Shown here piece by piece: positions 7,167 through 14,308 of a stretch of 16,105 nt of DNA. The notes under the pieces are model-generated. The model saw nothing but the letters and a program-made list of their open reading frames with translations. It searched no databases and was not told the origin of the DNA. The stretch is taken from positions 1 through 16,105 of the forward strand of contig CAJMQS010000045.1 in NCBI GenBank assembly GCA_905215645.1, in the 5' to 3' direction. The position numbers were made by a program, and so were the translations under genes. Each line of letters starts with the position of its first letter. The first letter of the stretch is position 1. The stretch comes from an uncultured bacterium (GTDB lineage: Bacteria; Bacillota; Negativicutes; Acidaminococcales; Acidaminococcaceae).

Positions 7167-7174
7167 ACTGCCCT

Positions 7175-8506
7175 TTGGAAGAACGTATTCCCCCTCAAAA
7201 TATCGAGGCGGAACAAAGTGTGCTGGGAGCCATGCTCCTCAGCCGGGAAGCCATTGACAAGGCCGGAGAAATCCTGTCAGAAGACGATTTTTACCGTCCG
7301 GATGACCGGATCATCTTTTCGGCCATCATGGATCTCCACAGCCGCAACGAGGCGGTGGATCTGGTCACCGTCACTGAAGAGCTGCGGAAAATGGGGAAGC
7401 TGGATACCATCGGCGGGACAGCGGCTATCACCGCCCTCAGCAATGCCGTGCCCACGGCCGCCAATGTGGTGTACCATGCCAAGATCGTGGAAGAGAAGGC
7501 CCTGCGCCGGCAGCTGATCAATGCGGCCACAGAAGTGGCGGCCAGTGGCTATGAGGAAGAAGAAGACATCGCCCAGACCATCGACCAGGCAGAACAGAAG
7601 ATCCTGGCCGTGGCCAACCGGAAACATGCCGGGGGCGTGGTGAAGATCAAGGACATCGTCAAGAGCGCCATGGCCCGGATCGAGGAACTGTATGATTCCA
7701 AGGATGCTTATACGGGACTGCCTACCGGATTCACGGATTTCGACAAGATGACCAGCGGTCTCCAGCCCTCGGATTTGATCATTGTGGCAGCCCGTCCTTC
7801 CATGGGGAAATCCTCCCTGGTGCTGAACATCGCGGAACATGTGGCCCTCACCGGGGGCAAATCCGTGGCTTTCTTCTCTCTGGAAATGAGCAAGGAACAG
7901 CTGGTCCAGCGGCTCCTTTGCTCAGAAGCGGGGATCGATGCTTCCCGGCTGCGGATCGGACAGCTCCAGGAAAACGAGTGGCCCAACCTGGTCAGCGCGG
8001 CGGATAAGCTCAGTTCCGCCAAGATCATGATGGATGATACCCCAGGGATGACGGCCCTGGAGATGCGCTCCAAGGCAAGGCGGTGGAAAAACGAGAACGG
8101 TCTGGATCTGATCATCGTGGACTACCTGCAGCTGATGCAGGGGTCTTCCAAGCGGGCCAGCGACAACCGGCAGCAGGAAATGAGCGATATTTCCCGGTCC
8201 CTGAAGGGGCTGGCCCGGGAGCTGAATGTACCGGTGATCGCCCTTTCCCAGCTGAGCCGGAGCGTGGAGCAGCGGACCAGCAAACGGCCCATGCTCAGCG
8301 ACCTGCGGGAATCCGGGGCATTGGAACAGGACGCGGATATCGTCTGCTTCATCTACCGGGATGACTACTACAATCCGGATACGGAACAGAAAAATGTGGC
8401 GGAACTGATTGTGGCCAAGCACCGGAACGGCCCGGTGGGCACGGTGCAGCTGTTCTTCCGGAAGGACATCACCCGGTTCTACGATCTGAGCAAACAGCAG
8501 GGGTGA
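7175..8506 (+). CDS. dnaB: Replicative DNA helicase DnaB
   Basis: Hexameric 5'-3' helicase that unwinds DNA at the replication fork and binds primase; known as DnaC in Bacillus. It is 443 residues from the TTG start, the expected length, with no intein. Residues 1 to about 150 form the N-terminal primase-interaction domain (PPQNIEAEQSVLGAML; DDFYR). The RecA-like motor follows: Walker A ARPSMGKSS (206-214, Lys212; Ser follows where Thr is more usual), the catalytic Glu in FFSLEMS (Glu237), Walker B LIIVDYLQL (Asp316), and the late motif LRESGALEQDADIV. The gene follows rplI after 140 bases that hold the structured segment, and ends in its own terminator. An upstream GTG at 7139 would add 12 residues but lacks a binding site. 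Confidence 0.96.
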   Translation: MEERIPPQNIEAEQSVLGAMLLSREAIDKAGEILSEDDFYRPDDRIIFSAIMDLHSRNEAVDLVTVTEELRKMGKLDTIGGTAAITALSNAVPTAANVVYHAKIVEEKALRRQLINAATEVAASGYEEEEDIAQTIDQAEQKILAVANRKHAGGVVKIKDIVKSAMARIEELYDSKDAYTGLPTGFTDFDKMTSGLQPSDLIIVAARPSMGKSSLVLNIAEHVALTGGKSVAFFSLEMSKEQLVQRLLCSEAGIDASRLRIGQLQENEWPNLVSAADKLSSAKIMMDDTPGMTALEMRSKARRWKNENGLDLIIVDYLQLMQGSSKRASDNRQQEMSDISRSLKGLARELNVPVIALSQLSRSVEQRTSKRPMLSDLRESGALEQDADIVCFIYRDDYYNPDTEQKNVAELIVAKHRNGPVGTVQLFFRKDITRFYDLSKQQG

Positions 8507-8508
8507 AG

Positions 8509-8557
8509 AGGTGCTGCTGCACGGGTGGCATTCCCGCCTGTGCAGCAGCACCTTTTT
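8509..8557 (+). terminator. Intrinsic terminator after dnaB
   Basis: Thirteen perfect pairs, GGTGCTGCTGCAC (8510-8522) with GTGCAGCAGCACC (8540-8552), plus an outer A-T pair (8509/8553), are followed by TTTTT (8553-8557). The 17-base apical region can form a further small GGG/CCC stem. It separates dnaB from purB. Confidence 0.95.
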
Positions 8558-8579
8558 ATCAAACAAAATATACTTGTCA

Positions 8580-8608
8580 TTGCGAAGCGTTCGGTAAAAT
8601 GATACAAT
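8580..8608 (+). promoter_or_regulatory. Predicted promoter for purB-purA
   Basis: TTGCGA (8580-8585) and TACAAT (8603-8608) are 17 bases apart, and TGA directly before the -10 box makes it an extended -10 promoter. Transcription would start near 8615, giving a leader of about 60 bases. An overlapping TTGTCA (8574-8579) has poor spacing. Confidence 0.6.
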
Positions 8609-8619
8609 AAAAAAGCAGC

Positions 8620-8636
8620 GGGAACGGTGTGTTCCC
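8620..8636 (+). repeat. Hairpin in the purB leader
   Basis: GGGAAC (8620-8625) pairs perfectly with GTTCCC (8631-8636) around a five-base loop, at the very start of the predicted purB transcript. A run of seven T follows about 11 bases later (8648-8654). The gap is too long for a standard terminator, but this could be an mRNA-stabilising 5' hairpin or part of an attenuator. No purine riboswitch is recognisable. Confidence 0.5.
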
Positions 8637-8677
8637 TCGTTATGCCATTTTTTTGTTATACCTAAGGAGGAAGTATT

Positions 8678-9970
8678 GTGATTCCACGTTATACCAGTAA
8701 AGAAATGGGTTCCATCTGGACGGAAGAAAACGAAGACCGCAACATTGTCAAAGTTGAAGTCACGGCCTGCGAAGCCATGAACAAACTGGGCATTGTACCG
8801 GATGATGCGCTCCATGACATCCAAACCAAAGCGGATTTCGACCTGGACCGGGTCCACGAAATCGAAAAGACCACCAACCATGACATCATTTCTCTGCTTA
8901 CTTCTGTGGCTGAACATGTGGGCGATGCTTCCAAATATATCCATAAAGGCCTGACCTCCAACGATGTGAAGGATACGGCCATGGGCCTCATGATGAAACA
9001 TTCCGCGGAAATCCTGATCCGGGAAGAAAAGGAACTCCATGAGATCCTCAAGAGCCAGGCCCAGAAATACCGGCATACCCTGTGTGTGGGCCGTACCCAT
9101 GGAATTCATGCAGAACCCATGACCTTCGGGCTGAAGTTCCTGCTGTGGATGTCTGAAACGGAACGGAACATCGAACGGCTGGAAATGGCCAAGAAATACA
9201 TCTCTGTGGGCAAGCTCAGCGGTGCCATCGGGACCTATTCCAACATCGATCCGTTCGTGGAAAAATATGTGTGCGAAAAACTGGGGCTGACCCCTGTGCC
9301 CATTGCCAACCAGGTCGTCCAGAGAGACCGCCATGCTTTCTATCTGAGCACCATTGCCGTGTGCGGCGCTACCTTGGAAAAAATGGCTACGGAAGTCCGC
9401 CACCTCCAGCGGACGGAAGTCCGGGAAGCCGAAGAATACTTTGCCCCCGGCCAGAAGGGCTCTTCTGCTATGCCTCATAAACGGAACCCCATCACCTGTG
9501 AAAAGATTTGCGGCCTGGCCCGTGTCCTCCGGGGCAATGCCGAAGCGGCCATCGAGAACGTGGCCCTGTGGCATGAACGGGATATTTCCCATTCCTCCGT
9601 GGAACGGATCATCCTGCCGGATTCCACCATCCTGCTGGACCATATGCTGCGGAAGATGAAGGACATCATGGGCAAGATGCTGGTTTACCCGGATGCCATG
9701 CTCCGGGACCTGAACCTGACCGGCGGCCTGATCTACAGCCAGAACCTGCTGATCGCCCTGGTGAGCAAAGGGGTGCTCCGGGAAGATGCCTACAAGTGGG
9801 TGCAGCGGAATGCCATGGCCCGGTGGATGGAAGGCGCCGACTTCAAGACCAACGTGGAAGCGGATCCGGACATCGACAAGTACCTGACCAAAGAAGAAGT
9901 GGAAGCCTGCTTCGAACCGAAACATATGCTGAAGCATGTGGATGAAATCTACGCCCGGTTTGGAATGTGA
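8678..9970 (+). CDS. purB: Adenylosuccinate lyase
   Basis: Cytoplasmic enzyme used twice in purine synthesis: it splits fumarate from SAICAR to give AICAR, and from adenylosuccinate to give AMP. It is 430 residues long, typical of the Bacillus-type enzyme. The start MIPRYTSKEMGSIWTEEN is characteristic. Catalytic positions agree with those I recall for B. subtilis PurB: His68 (TTNHD), His89 (YIHKG), His141 (RTHGIHAEP), and the mobile signature loop GSSAMPHKRNPI (261-272) with Lys268, followed by Glu275. The start is GTG, seven bases after AAGGAGG (8664-8670). purA follows after 20 bases, so the two enzymes on either side of adenylosuccinate are made from one transcript. Confidence 0.97.
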   Translation: MIPRYTSKEMGSIWTEENEDRNIVKVEVTACEAMNKLGIVPDDALHDIQTKADFDLDRVHEIEKTTNHDIISLLTSVAEHVGDASKYIHKGLTSNDVKDTAMGLMMKHSAEILIREEKELHEILKSQAQKYRHTLCVGRTHGIHAEPMTFGLKFLLWMSETERNIERLEMAKKYISVGKLSGAIGTYSNIDPFVEKYVCEKLGLTPVPIANQVVQRDRHAFYLSTIAVCGATLEKMATEVRHLQRTEVREAEEYFAPGQKGSSAMPHKRNPITCEKICGLARVLRGNAEAAIENVALWHERDISHSSVERIILPDSTILLDHMLRKMKDIMGKMLVYPDAMLRDLNLTGGLIYSQNLLIALVSKGVLREDAYKWVQRNAMARWMEGADFKTNVEADPDIDKYLTKEEVEACFEPKHMLKHVDEIYARFGM

Positions 9971-9990
9971 CCTGAAAGAAGGAGAACTCT

Positions 9991-11280
9991 ATGTCATCTG
10001 TTGTTGTGATCGGTTCCCAGTGGGGGGACGAAGGCAAAGGCAAGATCGTTGACTACCTGGCCCAGCAGGCCGATGCGGTGGTCCGTTATTCCGGCGGCTC
10101 CAACGCCGGCCATACGGTGGTGGTCAATGACGTTTCCTATAAACTGCGTCTGCTGCCCAGCGGGATTTTGTACAAGGACAAGACCTGCATCCTGGGCAAC
10201 GGAGTGGTGATCAACCCCCGTGTGGTGCTCCAGGAAATCGCTGAAATGAAGGCCAAGGGCGTGGATACCAGCAACCTGCTGATCAGCGACCGGGCCCATG
10301 TGGTGTTCCCGTACCATGAAAAACAGGATGAACTCCAGGAAGCCGCCCTGGGAGATGCCAAGATCGGCACCACCAAGGGAGGCATCGGCCCCTGCTATAT
10401 GGATAAATATGCCCGGACCGGGATCCGTGTCTGTGACCTGATGAACGAAAAGGTCCTGGCAGAAAAACTGAAACGGAACCTGGCAGCCAAAAATGCCCTG
10501 TTCACCAAGGTGTACGGTGCAGAACCCATGGAATACGAACCCATGCTGAAGGCTTATCTGGGCTATGCGGAAGAACTCCGTCCCCATGTGACGGATACCA
10601 GCGTGGCCCTGGGGAATATCTTTGACGCCCACAAGAAAGTCCTGTTCGAAGGGGCCCAGGCCACCTTCCTGGACATCGACTACGGCACTTATCCCTATGT
10701 GACCAGCTCCAACCCCACCGCCGGCAATGCAGCCACCGGCAGCGGCGTAGGACCTCGGTTCATCGACCATGTGGTGGGCGTGGTGAAAGCCTATACCACC
10801 CGGGTGGGAGAAGGCCCCTTTGTGTGCGAACTGTTCGATACCGACGGTCCGGGGACCTATCTCCGGAACACTGGCCATGAATTCGGCACCGTCACCGGGC
10901 GGCCCCGCCGCTGCGGTTGGCTGGATGCCTTCATGGTGAAATATGCCGCCCGGCTGAACTCCATGGATGCCCTGGCCATCACCCGGCTGGATATCCTGGA
11001 CGGCATGGACGAAATCAAGATGTGCACTGGCTGGACCATCGACGGAGAACCCATCCAGCACATCCCGGCGGATCTGACCATCCTGGCCAAAGCCAAACCG
11101 GTGTATGAAACCTTCAAAGGCTGGAAAAAGGACATTTCCGGCGTCCGTTCCTATGGGGACCTGCCCCTGGAAGCCCAGGCCTATCTGAACCGCCTCAGCG
11201 AAGTAGTGGGTGTGGAAATCGGCATCGTGTCCGTAGGCCCCAACCGGGATCAGACCTTCTCCTTGAAGGAATTCTTCTGA
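9991..11280 (+). CDS. purA: Adenylosuccinate synthetase
   Basis: GTP-dependent enzyme that joins IMP and aspartate to make adenylosuccinate, the first committed step to AMP. It is 429 residues long, the standard bacterial length. The GTP/IMP loop GSQWGDEGKGK is at 8-18 with catalytic Asp13; NAGHT at 38-42 supplies His41; GIGPCYMDKYARTGIR (131-146) is the second signature; GRPRRCGW (303-310) and the C-terminal SVGPNRDQT guanine-binding stretch are present. The ATG is six bases after AAGGAG (9979-9984). It is the second gene of the purB-purA unit and ends 47 bases before a long perfect terminator hairpin. Confidence 0.98.
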   Translation: MSSVVVIGSQWGDEGKGKIVDYLAQQADAVVRYSGGSNAGHTVVVNDVSYKLRLLPSGILYKDKTCILGNGVVINPRVVLQEIAEMKAKGVDTSNLLISDRAHVVFPYHEKQDELQEAALGDAKIGTTKGGIGPCYMDKYARTGIRVCDLMNEKVLAEKLKRNLAAKNALFTKVYGAEPMEYEPMLKAYLGYAEELRPHVTDTSVALGNIFDAHKKVLFEGAQATFLDIDYGTYPYVTSSNPTAGNAATGSGVGPRFIDHVVGVVKAYTTRVGEGPFVCELFDTDGPGTYLRNTGHEFGTVTGRPRRCGWLDAFMVKYAARLNSMDALAITRLDILDGMDEIKMCTGWTIDGEPIQHIPADLTILAKAKPVYETFKGWKKDISGVRSYGDLPLEAQAYLNRLSEVVGVEIGIVSVGPNRDQTFSLKEFF

Positions 11281-11327
11281 GAGAAAACAAATCACTCTGC
11301 TAAGGGTGGAAGAAATCTTTCAAAAAA

Positions 11328-11378
11328 TAAAAACAAAAGCGAGAAAATCCATTGGTGATTTTCTCGCTTTTGTTTTTA
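11328..11378. terminator. Bidirectional terminator between convergent purA and lysR
   Basis: A 22-pair perfect hairpin: 11328-11349 pairs with 11357-11378 around a seven-base loop. The middle is GC-containing (GCGAG with CTCGC) and both outer flanks are A/T tracts, so T-rich ends follow the stem on either strand. It serves purA on the plus strand and lysR on the minus strand. Confidence 0.93.
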
Positions 11379-11400
11379 TGGAGGTTAAAGAACTGCCAAA

Positions 11401-12264
11401 TTAAGAAAAAAACTCCCGCAGATGTGAAATGTAGGCTTGATAGGTATCAAAGTCTTTGCAAGCTTCTGCATATAACAGATTCGTCTGTAGCTGGTAAGGG
11501 GTACCGTCTTTATGGAGCAAGGGTTTGCTATAGAGCCCGTCTTCTTTGTAAAGATGTGTGTAGGGAATAATGGCCCAACCTAGTCCCTGCATGACAAGGG
11601 CCTTTAAAGTCAGGGAATCACCGGAAAGCTGGATCTTGGAGCGCTTTGGGAGATCTTTTTCAAAGTATTCTTCCAGCCAGCTGTTAAAAGGGGTAGAGGT
11701 AGGAGAATCATTTGTCAGGTATGGCATGGTATGGAGCAGGGTGTCGTTGATGGGGTAAGCAGAAACAATGATATGAGGCTCGGTAAAAATCGTTTCTACA
11801 GGGCCGTTCCATTGAGGTTTGCCCCGGGTAATGGCCAACATGAGTTGGCTGGCAGCAAGTTTGTGGATCAATTGAATGCTTGAATCAATGGTAATGCGAA
11901 TCATGATACCTGGATATTTTGTGTGGAAATCCTTAATTTGAGCGGCTAGTTCATGCATGAAAAAATTGCTGGTAGCTCCAATTTCAATGGTTCCAGAAAT
12001 TTTTTCTCCTTTTGAATTGACTTGGCTGTAGATGTAAGAATCATATTGCAGCATCAAATCTGCAAATGAAAGGAGACGAAGGCCTGCACTGGTGAGAGAT
12101 ACTCCCTTATTGCTTTTGCTGAATAGGGGAGTCCCATATTCTTTTTCCATCCGGCGAACTCGGTAAAGAACGGCTGGAGAAGAGATATAGAGTACTTCCG
12201 CAGCTTTTGTCATGCTATGTGTTTCGTGGAGCACACGAATCAAATTCCAATCCAATTGATCCAT
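11401..12264 (-). CDS. LysR-type transcriptional regulator
   Basis: DNA-binding regulator of 287 residues, near the usual 290-310. The N-terminal winged helix-turn-helix covers about 1-60 (NLIRVLHETHSMTKAAEVLYISSPAVLYRVRRMEKEYG is split here only by family convention), ending in GTPLFSKSNKGVSLTSAG. The effector-binding region is about 88-287 (GTIEIGATSNFFMHE onward). The ATG is preceded on the minus strand by AAAGGAA (about 12270-12276). It is transcribed away from the atuA-DUF4387-citMHS genes, the classical layout of a LysR regulator and its target, so its ligand is probably the carboxylate or an intermediate handled by that cluster. The gene is clearly more AT-rich than purA next door, which suggests a different origin. 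Its ligand cannot be read from the sequence. Confidence 0.93.
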   Translation of the reverse strand: MDQLDWNLIRVLHETHSMTKAAEVLYISSPAVLYRVRRMEKEYGTPLFSKSNKGVSLTSAGLRLLSFADLMLQYDSYIYSQVNSKGEKISGTIEIGATSNFFMHELAAQIKDFHTKYPGIMIRITIDSSIQLIHKLAASQLMLAITRGKPQWNGPVETIFTEPHIIVSAYPINDTLLHTMPYLTNDSPTSTPFNSWLEEYFEKDLPKRSKIQLSGDSLTLKALVMQGLGWAIIPYTHLYKEDGLYSKPLLHKDGTPYQLQTNLLYAEACKDFDTYQAYISHLREFFS

Positions 12265-12297
12265 GGACTTTCCTTTCTAGCATCTTGAATGAGAGAG

Positions 12298-12310
12298 ATA
12301 CATGATGTAT
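12298..12310. promoter_or_regulatory. Candidate LysR recognition site (ATAC-N5-GTAT)
   Basis: ATACATGATGTAT is a perfect 13-base palindrome with a single central base. It fits the partly symmetric T-N11-A class of LysR sites. Its centre (12304) is about 62 bases before the predicted atuA start near 12366, the position where LysR regulators typically hold their recognition site. It also lies in the lysR leader, allowing autorepression. Confidence 0.55.
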
Positions 12311-12321
12311 GAAAATAGTTA

Positions 12322-12340
12322 TATTAAATGTTGTTTAATA
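12322..12340. promoter_or_regulatory. Inverted repeat over the atuA -35 region, candidate activation site
   Basis: TATTAAA (12322-12328) and TTTAATA (12334-12340) form a perfect seven-base inverted repeat with a five-base spacer. The centre lies at about -35 for the predicted atuA promoter and overlaps its -35 box, where the second (activation) site of LysR regulators is expected. The AT-rich content means chance is possible. Confidence 0.45.
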
Positions 12341-12359
12341 CACTTGTAATTATTATAAT
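12331..12359 (+). promoter_or_regulatory. Predicted promoter for atuA-DUF4387-citMHS
   Basis: TTGTTT (12331-12336) and a perfect TATAAT (12354-12359) are 17 bases apart. The weak -35 box is in keeping with a promoter that needs an activator. The leader would be about 113 bases long. Confidence 0.55.
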
Positions 12360-12379
12360 ATTCTATTTTCTACTGTCAA
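12352..12379 (-). promoter_or_regulatory. Predicted promoter for lysR
   Basis: On the minus strand TTGACA (plus-strand 12374-12379) and TATAAT (12352-12357) are both perfect and are 16 bases apart. The -10 box overlaps that of the divergent atuA promoter on the other strand, so the two promoters should exclude each other. Confidence 0.7.
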
Positions 12380-12478
12380 GAAGTACAATAAATACAAGAA
12401 AAAGAAAGAAAATTCCAATTAAAACATGTTTCAGTGAAGGGCTCTGTTCAGAGAGCTGAAGAAAGGAAGAATAGCGGA

Positions 12479-13828
12479 ATGAAAAAAGAAGTGTGTGTAT
12501 TAGCTGTGGCCGGTATGCTGGGCTCTTCTTTTGACGAGAAATCTTACCAGTATGCATTGGAAAAACATCCAGATATGATTGGTTGTGATTCCGGAACCTG
12601 TGATTCTGGACCGTTTTATCTGGGGGAAGGGAAGCCCCGGATGAATCGAAAAGCTGCTAAAAGAGATTTGGAATTGATGATCCGGGAGGGAGTTGCCAGA
12701 AAAATCCCTGTCATCGTCGGCTCTGCAGGAACGGCCGGTGCGGATCCCAATGTGGACTGGATGATTGATATCGTCAAAGAAATCGCAGCAGAAGACAAAC
12801 TGCATTTCAAGTTGGCTGAAATCAAAACAGAACTGACAAAGGAACAGCTGAAAGGATATCTGGCCAAAGGACGGATCAGACCGCTGGATGGCTGGGAAAA
12901 CTTGAATGACAAAAAGATCGATGAAATTTCTCGGTGTGTTTCCGTGATTGGGGCCGAACCGATGATTGAGGCTTTAAATCAGGGGGCCGATGTCATCATT
13001 GCCGGCAGAGCTACGGATACCTCCATTTATTCTGCAGTACCCATCCGGGAAGGGCTGGACAATGCTTTTGCCTGGCATGCAGGAAAGGTCCTGGAATGTG
13101 GAACTCTTGCATCGGTCTTTGAAAAATATCATGGGAGTATGATGGCGTGGGTTCGGGAAGATTCCATGAGCATTGAACCGGCCCATCCGGAAATGGCAGT
13201 TTCTCCGGTTTCGGTGGTTTCGCATACTCTGTATGAAAACTCAGATCCTTTTCATTTAGTGGAACCGGGACGGGTCTTGGATATCAAGGACGCGGTCTAT
13301 GAAGCAGAGAATGACCGCAGAGTGAAAGTGACCGGCAGTACAATGGAGAAGACCCCTTATACTGTGAAAATCGAGGGGGCGAAATTCGAGGGGTACCGCC
13401 GGGTAGCCGTGGCGGGTGTACGTGATCCACTGGTCCTTAAACAGATGGACAGCTGGCTGGAGGAAGTGGAAAAAGCAGCCCGGGCTAAGATCCAAAAGGG
13501 GATGCAGCTGGGCAAAGATGATTATCGCTTCCGGTATCTTGTTTATGGGAATCCCAAAGATGCGAACACAGAAACTGTTGGGGTGATATTTGACATTCTT
13601 GCCAAAACTCCACAGGACGCAGATGGGGTGATTTCGAATGTATGGCATACGGCTCTTCATGTACCCATCCATGATTGGGAAGGCGCCCAGAGTCAGACGG
13701 CGTTCCCCTTCTCTCCTCCCAGCCTGATGACTATGGAAAATGGCAAGACTTACAGTTTTTGCTTGAACCATGTGATCCAGATAGATGATCCTTTGGAAAC
13801 CTGCAGAATCAAATATTATGACCTGTAA
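12479..13828 (+). CDS. AtuA-family (DUF1446) protein of unknown substrate
   Basis: Member of the family named after AtuA of acyclic terpene utilisation; the biochemical role of the family is not established. It is 449 residues from the ATG at 12479, chosen because AAAGGAAG (12462-12469) precedes it; an upstream in-frame GTG (12434) has no binding site. Visible conserved-looking blocks: CDSGTCDSGPFYLGEG (36-51), IPVIVGSAGTAGADPNVDW (about 76-94), ADVIIAGRATDTSIYSA (about 170-186), an Asp/Gly-rich core, and HDWEGAQSQTAFPFSPPS near the C-terminus. No signal peptide or membrane segment is seen, so it is probably cytoplasmic. The DUF4387 gene follows after 15 bases; the pairing with DUF4387 and a CitMHS transporter suggests a carboxylate-degrading enzyme system rather than terpene use. 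GC content is lower than in the purine genes. Confidence 0.85.
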   Translation: MKKEVCVLAVAGMLGSSFDEKSYQYALEKHPDMIGCDSGTCDSGPFYLGEGKPRMNRKAAKRDLELMIREGVARKIPVIVGSAGTAGADPNVDWMIDIVKEIAAEDKLHFKLAEIKTELTKEQLKGYLAKGRIRPLDGWENLNDKKIDEISRCVSVIGAEPMIEALNQGADVIIAGRATDTSIYSAVPIREGLDNAFAWHAGKVLECGTLASVFEKYHGSMMAWVREDSMSIEPAHPEMAVSPVSVVSHTLYENSDPFHLVEPGRVLDIKDAVYEAENDRRVKVTGSTMEKTPYTVKIEGAKFEGYRRVAVAGVRDPLVLKQMDSWLEEVEKAARAKIQKGMQLGKDDYRFRYLVYGNPKDANTETVGVIFDILAKTPQDADGVISNVWHTALHVPIHDWEGAQSQTAFPFSPPSLMTMENGKTYSFCLNHVIQIDDPLETCRIKYYDL

Positions 13829-13843
13829 GAGGAGGAATGCAGT

Positions 13844-14167
13844 ATGACCAAACTTTATGAAGTTGCAAAATTGATCCGTTCCAAAAATGCTGGTCCTTTT
13901 GCCATTACTTTCGATATCATTTTTCCAAGCCATGAGCAGTTCAAAAAAATAGCCAGCTGCCATGCGCTGGCGGTAGAACATGTGGCGGCACTCCTCGGGG
14001 TTCCGCTGGATAAGATCAAGAGGTATGACCTGCCTCTGGCCAATGCCATCAAGTTCTCCATTGTGCGGAAGTATCCGGCTGGAGATTTTTTGGATGACGA
14101 TCTTTACGGCTGCCAGGAACACAGATTTCTTGTGAATCTGGATGTGCCAGATGAGGTACGTGTGTAG
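13844..14167 (+). CDS. DUF4387 family protein
   Basis: Small cytoplasmic protein of 107 residues, function unknown. Features: KLIRSKNAGPFAITFDIIF at about 9-27, a His-containing helical middle (CHALAVEHVAALLGVPLDKI), then DLPLANAIKFSIVRKYPAGDFLDDDLYGCQEH. The ATG is eight bases after GAGGAGG (13829-13835) and 15 bases after the atuA stop, so translation should be tightly linked. As far as I recall, DUF4387 genes usually sit beside AtuA-family genes, which suggests the two proteins are subunits of one enzyme. I cannot assign a reaction. Family assignment rests on context and recall of the N-terminal motif. Confidence 0.8.
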   Translation: MTKLYEVAKLIRSKNAGPFAITFDIIFPSHEQFKKIASCHALAVEHVAALLGVPLDKIKRYDLPLANAIKFSIVRKYPAGDFLDDDLYGCQEHRFLVNLDVPDEVRV

Positions 14168-14185
14168 GGTGTGGAGGCAGTGAAA

Positions 14186-14281
14186 ATGATGGAAAAACAG
14201 AAAATCCTGCAACACTTCATGTGCTATTGCGGATTCATACTTCAACCCGTTTTCGGTAGTCGACCAGCTCCGGAGGCATAA
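14186..14281 (+). CDS. Possible 31-residue small protein between DUF4387 and CitMHS
   Basis: An ATG at 14186 (a second follows at 14189) lies eight bases after GGAGG (14173-14177) and opens a 31-codon frame ending in TAA at 14279-14281. The peptide starts MMEKQKILQHF, has a hydrophobic, cysteine-containing middle (MCYCGFILQPVFG, about 12-24) and ends SRPAPEA. An in-frame GTG at 14180 is too close to the binding site. It fills most of an unusually long 141-base gap in an otherwise tight operon and ends 27 bases before the transporter start. It could be a small membrane partner of the transporter, a translated leader peptide, or chance. I recognise no family. Confidence 0.4.
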   Translation: MMEKQKILQHFMCYCGFILQPVFGSRPAPEA

Positions 14282-14308
14282 AATCCAGTCAAAGGGGGAA
14301 ATAATATT

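Noticed and set aside
7922..9937. 671-codon minus-strand frame spanning dnaB, the intergenic region and purB
   Set aside because: It crosses two certain plus-strand genes, a terminator and a promoter, and shows no family features. It is a shadow frame.
9994..11295. 433-codon minus-strand frame opposite purA
   Set aside because: Antisense shadow of a certain gene; no motif, no binding site.
12434..12478. Upstream GTG start for the AtuA-family protein
   Set aside because: No Shine-Dalgarno sequence precedes it, while the ATG at 12479 has AAAGGAAG at a workable distance and gives the expected hydrophobic first strand.
13256..14245. 329-codon minus-strand frame opposite the end of atuA and the DUF4387 gene
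   Set aside because: The plus-strand genes have good binding sites and tight spacing, and the antisense product has no recognisable domain.
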